Positions 1 to 5,374 of a DNA stretch of 8,115 nucleotides are shown here, in pieces (the stretch's first letter is position 1; each line of letters begins with the position of its first letter). A program made the position numbers and the translations under genes. The notes below the pieces were generated by a model that searched no databases, was not told where the DNA came from, and saw only the letters and a program-made list of their open reading frames with translations. Source of the DNA: PNKC01 sp039917655 (GTDB lineage: Bacteria; Chloroflexota; Dehalococcoidia; Tepidiformales; Tepidiformaceae); the NCBI GenBank assembly GCA_039917655.1, contig JBDSJC010000313.1, positions 1 through 8,115 of the forward strand, given 5' to 3'.

Positions 1-123
1 GGCTTCGCGGATGAGGACGTCTGGGACATCGCCGAGGTGACCGCGATGTTCAACTACACCAACCGCATGATGTCCGCGGCCGGTGTGCTGCCCAACGCGG
101 AGTACCACGGTATGGCGCGCTAG
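1..123 (+). CDS. AhpD-like / carboxymuconolactone decarboxylase-family protein, C-terminal fragment
   Basis: The first 40 codons of the window are an open frame ending in TAG at 121-123. The tail reads GF-x-DEDVWDIAEV, then FNYTNRMM, then LPN-x-EY. This pattern of 'D-E-x-[IV]-W-D-I', an 'NRM' segment and a final 'PN-x-[EF]' matches, from memory, the C-terminus of the peroxidase-related branch of the AhpD/CMD superfamily. Such proteins are small all-helical thiol peroxidases or related redox enzymes. The catalytic Cys-x-x-Cys segment lies upstream, outside the window, so activity cannot be judged. The hydrolase gene starts 61 bp downstream on the same strand, so the two are probably co-transcribed. 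The frame assignment is firm; the family call rests on a short tail. Confidence 0.72.
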   Translation, partial: GFADEDVWDIAEVTAMFNYTNRMMSAAGVLPNAEYHGMAR

Positions 124-172
124 GGCCGGCCTCGCGCCTCGCGGCTTCGCTTCCCGTAGAATCGTCCTTCGC

Positions 173-178
173 AGGAGG
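173..178 (+). promoter_or_regulatory. Shine-Dalgarno site of the phosphotriesterase-like gene
   Basis: AGGAGG lies 6 nt before the ATG at 185. It fixes that start over the more upstream in-frame start at 83, which would lie inside the preceding gene. A second ATG at 191 is also possible but would be spaced 12 nt from the site. Confidence 0.85.
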
Positions 179-184
179 TGCCGC

Positions 185-1123
185 ATGGTAATGGTCGAAA
201 CGGTGCTCGGTCCGGTAGATTCGTCGCAATTGGGGGTGACTCTTAGTCACGAGCATGTCCTCGTCGGCATGGGCGAAGACAACCACCACTACCCCTGGCG
301 CTTCGATTGGGAACGCACCCGCGCCAACACTATCCGCGAACTAAAAGAGGCCAGGGACGGCGGCATCGGCTGCATCATCGACCTGACCACGCCGGACCTT
401 GGCCGCGACGTCGAGTTCGTGCGCGACGTCGCCGAGCCGTCAGGGATGCATGTGGTTGTCGCCACCGGCATCTGGCGTGATGTGCCGCGCTCATTCTGGG
501 CACGCGATCTGGACGAGATCGCCGATATCTTCGTGCGTGAGATCGAAGTGGGCATCGGTAAGACGACTATCAAGGCCGGGGCGATAAAGGTGGCGAACGA
601 CATGGGAGGCGTGACGCCGGAGGGCGAGCGTATTCTGCGCGGGGCGGCCCGCGCGCTGAAGCGCACCGGCTGTCCGATCAGCACCCACCACTGGGCGCCC
701 GAGCAGGTGGGCACCCACCAGGTAGAAGTCTTTCTCCAGGAGGGGGCGCCGATGGAGCGCATCGCCATCGGCCACAGCGCCGATACGACGGACGTCGATT
801 ACCTCGAATCGCTCCTGCGCACGGGCGTCTACCTCTCGATGGACCGCTACCCGGGCGGCGGTGAGCGGCCGGGCTGGGAGGCGCGCAACGCCACGGTGAA
901 GGCGCTCATCGACCGCGGCTGGGTGGAGAAGCTGATGCTCGGACACGATTACGCGCCCGCGCCGATCCTCGTCGGTGGCCCGGACCCGGCGCCCGGCCCG
1001 ACGCGCTACACCTTCGTCACGAACAAAGCCGTGCCCCAACTCAAGGAGATGGGCGTGACGGACGCGCAGATTGAGATGATGCTCAAGGAAGTGCCGCGGC
1101 GGTTTTTGACGGGCGAGGGCTAG
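185..1123 (+). CDS. phosphotriesterase-like metal-dependent hydrolase (amidohydrolase superfamily)
   Basis: This 312-residue protein has the complete binuclear-metal signature of the phosphotriesterase family. An HxH pair lies in LSHEH (His22, His24). A probable carboxylated lysine lies in AGAIKVA (Lys135). Further ligands are His168 in STHH, His197 in IGHSAD and Asp255 in LGHDYAP. Length and motif order match phosphotriesterase-like lactonases and phosphotriesterase homology proteins. No signal peptide is visible, so it is probably cytoplasmic. Members hydrolyse lactones or other esters; organophosphate hydrolysis is usually a side activity. The substrate cannot be read from the sequence. 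It follows an AhpD-like gene by 61 bp on the same strand, suggesting an operon. It ends in TAG immediately before an inverted-repeat element. The family is very likely; the specific function is unknown. Confidence 0.93.
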   Translation: MVMVETVLGPVDSSQLGVTLSHEHVLVGMGEDNHHYPWRFDWERTRANTIRELKEARDGGIGCIIDLTTPDLGRDVEFVRDVAEPSGMHVVVATGIWRDVPRSFWARDLDEIADIFVREIEVGIGKTTIKAGAIKVANDMGGVTPEGERILRGAARALKRTGCPISTHHWAPEQVGTHQVEVFLQEGAPMERIAIGHSADTTDVDYLESLLRTGVYLSMDRYPGGGERPGWEARNATVKALIDRGWVEKLMLGHDYAPAPILVGGPDPAPGPTRYTFVTNKAVPQLKEMGVTDAQIEMMLKEVPRRFLTGEG

Positions 1124-1125
1124 CT

Positions 1126-1280
1126 AGGAGCCTGTCGGTTTAATCGGATTCGGCGTCTTATGTGCGGAAATCAGGGGATCAAATCGTCCAGCCCACAACC
1201 GTTTCGAGGCCCTGTCGGCGATTCTGTGAGGTCAACCACATACCGTCATGGGACGATTCGCACTAAACAGTCAGGCTCCT
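1126..1280. repeat. 155-bp element with imperfect terminal inverted repeats (MITE or IS remnant-like)
   Basis: AGGAGCCTG at 1126-1134 is repeated inverted as CAGGCTCCT at 1272-1280. The arms can be extended imperfectly inward to about 27 bp (1126-1152 against 1254-1280, about 21 matches). A second perfect 8-bp inverted pair, AATCGTCC at 1182-1189 and GGACGATT at 1251-1258, is nested inside. I see no credible coding frame and no clear target-site duplication; CTAGCTAG lies directly at the left edge only. The element fills most of the 203-bp gap between two convergent genes, so it could be a non-autonomous transposon relic, a solo insertion-sequence end pair, or a bidirectional transcription-stopping structure. 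The remaining 1281-1326 shows nothing I recognise. Confidence 0.55.
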
Positions 1281-1326
1281 GGCCATTAGGACGGAAGGTT
1301 GCTTCTCTGCACTGCAACGCCTCGGC

Positions 1327-1872
1327 TCAGTCCTCCAACTCAAACCCCGCGCGTGCGAGCAGCTCTCCGAGGTGCTCCGCGAATCCGGGCAGGGTATCGC
1401 AGGAGAGCGTATCGGCGGCGGTCAGCGTCCGGCGCGCGCCGGATTCGTACACGTCCACGGTCTGCCGTTCCAGGTCAAAGGTCCAGACGCACGGCACACC
1501 GAAGCCGAGGTAGATAGAGGCCTTGGCGCGCATCTCCGTCCGGCTCTGGCCAATGGACAACAGCTCCACAACGAGATCCGGGGGAGCGGTCATCCATTCG
1601 TCCGATTTCGGGCGGTTCGTCTTGTAGAGGGCGAGGTCGGGAATGGGGGCCGAAGGACCCCGACTGGGTGCCTCCGGAATGATCGCGCGAGGCGCTAGCC
1701 CGACGAAACCGAAGGAGTGGAGTGCGGAACCGAGCTCGCCAACGAGCGCCCCAGCGCCCCATCGTCTCGCCGCCTTCTCGTACACCTCGCCGTCTATCAG
1801 TTCCAGCCGCCGCTCCTCGATGTCTGGCATCCGTAGGAACTCCTCGAGCGTCAGGCGCGTCTTCGTGGTCAT
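1327..1872 (-). CDS. Uma2-family protein (DUF820, PD-(D/E)XK nuclease fold)
   Basis: This 181-residue protein opens with TLEEFLRMPD and LELIDGEV, typical of the Uma2/DUF820 family. The predicted PD-(D/E)XK site is present. Asp79 lies in IPDLALY, Glu103 in PPDLVVELLS, and Lys117 in the RAKASIYLGFGV segment just before VWTFD. The usual family order 'PD...(D)LVVE(V/L)LS...K...Y...G(V)..vW..D' is therefore intact. These proteins are abundant in cyanobacteria and Chloroflexota, are often multicopy, and have no established cellular role; a nuclease activity is predicted from the fold. Start: ATG at 1872, with AAGGAG (complement of 1885-1890) 12 nt upstream, overlapping the end of the preceding oxidoreductase gene. 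It lies only 9 bp after that gene's stop, so it is probably co-transcribed, though a link in function is not implied. Confidence 0.9.
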   Translation of the reverse strand: MTTKTRLTLEEFLRMPDIEERRLELIDGEVYEKAARRWGAGALVGELGSALHSFGFVGLAPRAIIPEAPSRGPSAPIPDLALYKTNRPKSDEWMTAPPDLVVELLSIGQSRTEMRAKASIYLGFGVPCVWTFDLERQTVDVYESGARRTLTAADTLSCDTLPGFAEHLGELLARAGFELED

Positions 1873-1881
1873 GGAGCCAGT

Positions 1882-2928
1882 TTACTCCTTCGCGCTCACT
1901 TCCCTCACCAGCTGTACCACGCGCCCCAGCGTCTCCACCCGCTCGGCGAAGCTTCCGCCAGAAGGCTGTACGCGCAGCGTGTTCACCCCGGCTGCCTTGT
2001 GGACGCGGATGCGCTCGCGGATCATCTGTTCGGTGCCCAGCAGGTTCGTCTGAGTGACCATTTCGTCGGGCACCAGCGCGGTCGCTTCGTCGCGCTTGCC
2101 TTCGAGGTAGAGCCTTTGGATCTGGATCCCTTCATCGGCGTAGCCCGCGCGGCGGTAGGCGGCGTTGTAAAAGTTGTGCTGCTTCGAGCCCATCGCCCCC
2201 ATGCTGAATGCCAGGCCCGGTTTACGCGGCGGGATCATCTTCTCCAGGTCGTCGCCGAACTGGACCACGCCGCCCGCAGCCTGGAGGTCGATATCGGCGA
2301 GCGTACGGCCAGCCGACTCGGCGCCCTTGCGGATCGAATCGAAGAAGACGTCGGCGTGCTCCGGCATGAACGAGGTACCGACCCAGCCGTCGGCGATCGC
2401 ACCGGTCAGTTCGAGGCTCTGTGGGCCGAGCGTCGCCAGGTAGATCGGGATCTGGGCGGGCGGCGCCGAGCTCTTGAGCGCTTTGCCTTCGCCTCCGGGC
2501 AAGGGCAGTTCGTAGTAGTCGCCTTTGTAGGCCACGCGTTCGCCGCGGGTGACCATGCGCACGATTGCAACCGCGTCCCTGATCCGCGGGACGGTGCGGG
2601 CGAAGCGCATCCCGTGCCAGCCTTCAACCACCTGCGGTCCGCTCGCCCCCAGCCCCAACGTGAAGCGCCCGCCAGACATGGAGTTGAGGCTGAGTGCGGT
2701 CATCCCGAGCATCGCCGGGGTGCGCGAGGCCAGTTGCAGGATGCCCGTCCCCAGGCGAATCTTCGATGTCCGCGCTGCCAGGTAGGCGATCGGCGTAGCC
2801 GCATCGAAGCCCCACGTCTCCGCTGTCCAGACGTAGTCCACGCCCAACTTTTCGGCTTCCTGCACAAAGCTCGCCGCTCCCTCCCAATCCTGGTTGGGCC
2901 CGAGATCAAATCCGATCGCCACCTTCAT
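1882..2928 (-). CDS. LLM-class flavin (probably F420-dependent) oxidoreductase
   Basis: This 348-residue protein belongs to the luciferase-like monooxygenase superfamily. Visible landmarks are the N-terminal beta strand MKVAIGFDLG, VDYVWTAETWGFDA (residues 30-43), the RLGTGILQLASRTPAMLGM segment (58-76), and SGGRFTLGLGASGPQVVEGWHG (85-106). The last carries the family's 'GRF.LGLG.SGPQV.EGWHG' pattern seen in F420-using members. LPGGEGKALK follows at 143-152. F420 use is inferred from this resemblance, not shown. The substrate is unknown; such enzymes perform hydride transfers on diverse small molecules. Start: ATG at 2928 with GGAG (complement of 2936-2939) 7 nt away. The frame stays open another 108 codons upstream, but that stretch overlaps the preceding gene in another frame and looks non-coding. 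It lies 13 bp after the selenoprotein gene and 9 bp before Uma2. Confidence 0.9.
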   Translation of the reverse strand: MKVAIGFDLGPNQDWEGAASFVQEAEKLGVDYVWTAETWGFDAATPIAYLAARTSKIRLGTGILQLASRTPAMLGMTALSLNSMSGGRFTLGLGASGPQVVEGWHGMRFARTVPRIRDAVAIVRMVTRGERVAYKGDYYELPLPGGEGKALKSSAPPAQIPIYLATLGPQSLELTGAIADGWVGTSFMPEHADVFFDSIRKGAESAGRTLADIDLQAAGGVVQFGDDLEKMIPPRKPGLAFSMGAMGSKQHNFYNAAYRRAGYADEGIQIQRLYLEGKRDEATALVPDEMVTQTNLLGTEQMIRERIRVHKAAGVNTLRVQPSGGSFAERVETLGRVVQLVREVSAKE

Positions 2929-2941
2929 GTAGTCACTCCAT

Positions 2942-4042
2942 TCAGCTTGTGGGCATCTCAACTGGTGGGTAGTAGGGCGTGTCGCCGAGCGCTTTGACGG
3001 CGCTCCAGAACTCCGGCCCGCCGGCCTTCGCCGGGTCCTCCAAAGCCCACGCCTGGCGTTTGTACGACCAGTTCTCGGGATGCAGCCGCTGGGCTTCGGC
3101 GAAATACGGTTTGGCCGCCGTCGCCTGGCCGGCTTCAAACAGATGCAGGCCAAGGGCGAAGTTCGTTGCCGCCAGTGTGTGCTCGCCGGAGGGAGGTTGC
3201 ATCCTGCGCAGAACTTCTTCTTCCGAGAGCGCCCACGGCGATTCGTCGCCACGCTTCGCCCAATCCTTCAGGCCCTCAATGTACGCCAGCTTGGTCGCCC
3301 GCGACGAAGCCATCGCATCGTCGGGCATTTTGAAAGTCGTGGTGTCCATCTTGCGGAACCCGTCGCTCGCTCCCGCCGATTCGGGCGGACGCACGATGCG
3401 GCCCTCTTCGTTGATCCAGACGCCGATTGGCACGTTCACCATGCCGTAGAGTCCGGCGACGAGGTGGCCGGTGTCGATCAGCGACGGGTAGGTGGACTTC
3501 GCCGCTTCAATCCAGGGGCCTGCCGCCGTAACGCCGGCGCTATCGAAGGCCACCGTGATCGGGACAAATCCGAGCGATCCAACTTCTTCGTAGAGACGCT
3601 GCCACACGGGCAGGTCGAAGCGGCATCCTCACCACGATGCCCACGAGACGAGGAACACCTTGCGCCCGCGATAGTCGCTGAGGCTGTGCTGAACTCCGGC
3701 CATGTCCGGCAGGGTGAAGTCCGGCGCCTCGAGCGAACGGAGGGCGCTGGCGCGAGTGTCAGCGGCGTCGCCGATCGCCCACGTCCGGCTCGGCCCGTCC
3801 TGCACGATTGGCTGGCCCATGTAGCGCGCAAAGGCGGCGATGTTGAACCGCCCGCCGCTGACAAATTCGTTCTCGCGTCCGCGCGGCAGCGGCACGCAAA
3901 TTTCGTCCCGGCAGGCACCTTCAGGCTTGAGCGTCCAGCCGGTCGTTTGATCCAGCGAATCGATCTCGAGCCAGAGCCCATCGTCCTGAGTGGCGGAATC
4001 GGCCACCAGATGGGCTGCGTTGTTGATCAGTAGTGTGGCCAA
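2942..4042 (-). CDS. probable selenocysteine-containing redoxin (TlpA/AhpC-like thioredoxin fold) with TPR-like C-terminus
   Basis: I read one 366-residue protein through an in-frame TGA at 3631-3629 (residue 138). Residues 1-95 form an uncharacterised N-terminal domain with a Cys pair in EGACRDEIC (Cys44, Cys49). Residues 104-230 form a redoxin domain: APDFTLPDMAG, then KVFLVSWASW, then TGA-Gly-Cys-Arg at 138-141, with a probable cis-proline in NVP (Pro205) before IGVWINEEGR. Residues 285-321 resemble a TPR hairpin. The TGA sits exactly at the expected catalytic Cys, giving a Sec-Gly-Cys motif. The frame remains open 228 codons beyond it, ending in TGA at 2944-2942. No signal peptide is visible, so a cytoplasmic thiol peroxidase or reductase role is inferred. 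Start: TTG at 4042 follows GGGGGA by 4 nt; GTG at 4078 would add 12 residues. The alternative is a pseudogene with a single nonsense mutation. Confidence 0.8.
3586..3620 (-). promoter_or_regulatory. putative bacterial SECIS element
   Basis: Counting the U of the UGA as 1, mRNA positions 16-37 fold as GAC-CUGCC, loop CGUGU, GGCAG, a bulged C, then GUC. An outer CUUC/GAAG stem (12-15 with 43-46) closes the structure across a 5-nt internal loop, giving 12 base pairs in all. The apical loop starts 23 nt after the U and has G as its second base, followed by U. This fits the known bacterial SECIS pattern: a short stem-loop inside the coding region about 16-37 nt after the UGA with a G early in the loop. 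The bulged U of the E. coli formate dehydrogenase element is absent, but that is not universal. It was found by eye and not energy-scored. Confidence 0.6.
3629..3631 (-). other. in-frame TGA proposed to encode selenocysteine
   Basis: The codon is TGA between TGG (Trp137) and GGA TGC CGC (Gly-Cys-Arg). TGA ends the Uma2 gene, the polyketide synthase, the methyltransferase, the flavoprotein and this gene itself, so genome-wide reassignment of TGA to tryptophan is unlikely. Local recoding to selenocysteine explains its position best. Confidence 0.75.
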
Positions 4043-4279
4043 TCGGTCCCCCAAGGGCGCAGCAGCGCCGCAAGGCACGATAGCGGGTTGCTTCCAGCTA
4101 CGCTACCGGAGCGGGGCGGCAGCACTGACCGGGCTCCGCGCTGTCGGCGCTGGCACTTTCGCAAGGAGAGCGCGCCAGTTTTCCGACAGAACTGAACGAG
4201 CCGCTCTCCCGCCGGGGCGAACCATCGCTCAGTTGTGCTCAACTGTGTGCCCAGACGCGACGACCGATAGCCGACAGCC
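4043..4279 (-). other. 237-bp gap with several hairpin-forming repeats, possible structured leader
   Basis: No gene is visible in this gap between the patatin stop and the selenoprotein start. It contains CAGTTGTGCTCAACTG (4230-4245, a 6-bp stem with tetraloop). A two-part hairpin is formed by GGAGAGCG (4165-4172) with CGCTCTCC (4202-4209), enclosing CAGTTTT (4176-4182) paired with AGAACTG (4188-4194, one G-T wobble). GCTGTCGG (4140-4147) and CCGACAGC (4271-4278) could close a multibranched fold around these. CGGAGC/GCTCCG (4107-4112, 4133-4138) is a further small stem. None is followed by a U-run, so a classic terminator is not supported. High GC makes some chance pairings expected. I could not match any known riboswitch or tRNA. 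Confidence 0.35.
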
Positions 4280-5203
4280 CTACCCCGGCGTTGACTCGCC
4301 GAAGGCGATGCGCGGCTTGAACCCTCGCGCGCCGTCCGCTCCGGGCAGCGTCGCGCCGGCGCCAATTGTTGTTGGGCCCGCCGCTTCGCGCACGCTGCCG
4401 TCGCCGGCGATGACCCCGCGCAGCACGGTGCGCGCCTCAAGGAGGCTGGCCGCGATCTCCTCTTCGCTCACACTGATCCGCCACGGCGAATAGCGCGAAA
4501 GGTCCGGCCGCAGGACGCGTGTCACCGCGTGGGCTGAGGCGGCTGCGTGCATAGCATCGGTGGTGGCGTGCGAGAGGACTCCGAACGCCCGGCGAAGCAC
4601 CCCGATCGGCGTCCGCGGCACCGTGTTGCCGAGGTCGGGGGTCAGATCGATTGCGAGGATCTCGGTGGCGCCTAACTCGACAGCGGTTTGCAGGTCCAGC
4701 GAGGCGGTGACCGAGCCATCGACGTAGAGTTCGCCGCGCAGTTCGTACGGGTCGAAGACTCCTGGAATGGCGGTCGATGCGGTAATCGCGGGTGCCAACT
4801 TGCCAGTCTGAAAGACGTGTTTCCGCCCGGCCGTCAGGTTCGTCGCGACCACGTAGAGCGGCAGACCCGTTTCGTCGAAACGCACCTCGCCGATATGGCG
4901 TTTGATGAGGTAGGGGACGATCTCGTTCGGGCAGAACCCGCGGTTTCGTCGCACCACGCGGCCAGCGAGGCGCAACGGGTTGAGGTGCAGCACTTTCTGC
5001 TTACCAAGTTCGCGCCAGATGCCGAGCAGTCCGTCAGGCTGCTCCGGGTGCAGGGCGATCCATGCGCCGTTCATCGCCCCCACGCTGGTGCCGATGATGA
5101 AGTCCGGCCGGAACCCGAGTTCGTACGCGGCCTGCATGTAAGCCGCCTGGACGAGGCCAAAGCCGCCACCCCCGCCGAGTACCAGGGCACGCGTAATTGT
5201 CAA
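4280..5203 (-). CDS. patatin-like phospholipase / RssA-type serine hydrolase
   Basis: This 307-residue protein carries the patatin Ser-Asp dyad. A glycine-rich oxyanion loop, LGGGGGFG, lies at residues 9-16. The nucleophile elbow is GTSVG (Ser40), and the catalytic Asp is in VDGS (Asp162; the family usually has DGG or DGA). It resembles the short bacterial patatins, which act on acyl esters of lipids; the natural substrate is not readable. No signal peptide is visible. The C-terminal 45 residues are Gly/Ala-rich and unlike the core. Start: TTG at 5203, because the preceding in-frame codon is TAA and GGGGAG (complement of 5210-5215) lies 6 nt upstream. It is divergent from the polyketide synthase gene, with which it shares a 171-bp control region, and 237 bp ahead of the selenoprotein gene. 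A role in membrane lipid turnover beside lipid-polyketide synthesis is only a suggestion. Confidence 0.92.
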   Translation of the reverse strand: MTITRALVLGGGGGFGLVQAAYMQAAYELGFRPDFIIGTSVGAMNGAWIALHPEQPDGLLGIWRELGKQKVLHLNPLRLAGRVVRRNRGFCPNEIVPYLIKRHIGEVRFDETGLPLYVVATNLTAGRKHVFQTGKLAPAITASTAIPGVFDPYELRGELYVDGSVTASLDLQTAVELGATEILAIDLTPDLGNTVPRTPIGVLRRAFGVLSHATTDAMHAAASAHAVTRVLRPDLSRYSPWRISVSEEEIAASLLEARTVLRGVIAGDGSVREAAGPTTIGAGATLPGADGARGFKPRIAFGESTPG

Positions 5204-5209
5204 TTAAAA

Positions 5210-5215
5210 CTCCCC
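5210..5215 (-). promoter_or_regulatory. Shine-Dalgarno site fixing the TTG start of the patatin gene
   Basis: On the minus strand this reads GGGGAG, 6 nt before TTG at 5203. A stop codon directly upstream in frame excludes any longer protein, so the rare TTG start is well supported. Confidence 0.75.
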
Positions 5216-5243
5216 ACCGCCCAAACTCCCTCACCACAACCAT

Positions 5244-5258
5244 CGACAGTATCTGTCG
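5244..5258. promoter_or_regulatory. perfect interrupted palindrome, candidate operator
   Basis: CGACAG-TAT-CTGTCG is a 6-bp inverted repeat with a 3-bp AT centre, lying between two divergently transcribed genes (patatin and polyketide synthase). Size and symmetry suit a dimeric repressor, for example of the TetR or GntR type. No regulator gene is in the window to pair with it. Confidence 0.4.
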
Positions 5259-5302
5259 CGCGCCATATCGGGGGCAGCCCAAATCGGTTTCGGGCGTAGC
5301 TG

Positions 5303-5343
5303 CAACGTAACATCGTTGTGCGAAGTGAGCGCGCGGATATACC
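5303..5343 (+). promoter_or_regulatory. possible promoter of the polyketide synthase operon with overlapping inverted repeat
   Basis: TTGTGC (5316-5321) and TATACC (5338-5343) are separated by 16 bp and resemble weak -35 and -10 boxes on the + strand. The inverted repeat CAACG-N6-CGTTG (5303-5318) overlaps the -35 box, as an operator might. Transcription would begin about 25 nt before the ATG. Both hexamers deviate from consensus, so confidence is low. Confidence 0.28.
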
Positions 5344-5355
5344 TGCCGCCCATCG

Positions 5356-5363
5356 AAGGAGGT
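5356..5363 (+). promoter_or_regulatory. strong Shine-Dalgarno site of the polyketide synthase gene
   Basis: AAGGAGGT is a full complement of the 16S rRNA tail. It lies 11 nt before ATG at 5375, slightly longer than usual. It argues against the upstream in-frame start at 5318. Confidence 0.75.
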
Positions 5364-5374
5364 ACGCTTCTTGG

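Noticed and set aside
83..184. Upstream start for the phosphotriesterase gene
   Set aside because: It would overlap the preceding gene and add an Arg-rich stretch. AGGAGG before 185 marks the real start.
1999..2997. Long + strand open frame of 332 codons
   Set aside because: It is antisense to the well-supported oxidoreductase gene, lacks recognisable motifs and is a GC-bias shadow.
2929..3252. N-terminal extension of the oxidoreductase by 108 residues
   Set aside because: The extension is Arg/Pro-rich, overlaps the selenoprotein's coding region, and a proper ribosome site plus canonical N-terminus occur at 2928.
3629..3631. TGA read as tryptophan (altered genetic code)
   Set aside because: TGA ends at least five genes in this window at sensible places, and Trp is not the expected residue at this active-site position.
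3080..4033. Long + strand open frame of 317 codons opposite the selenoprotein gene
   Set aside because: It has no family resemblance and an Arg/Ala/His-rich composition typical of antisense shadows. The minus strand has clear domain motifs.
2942..4078. Two separate minus-strand genes (4078-3629 and 3607-2942), or a pseudogene broken by a nonsense mutation
   Set aside because: The parts are in one frame, join within a single redoxin domain, show no decay after the TGA, and the second has no convincing ribosome site or true start. The pseudogene option cannot be fully excluded from one sequence.
4230..4245. CAGTTGTGCTCAACTG as an intrinsic terminator of the patatin gene
   Set aside because: The stem is only 6 bp and no T-run follows on the minus strand.
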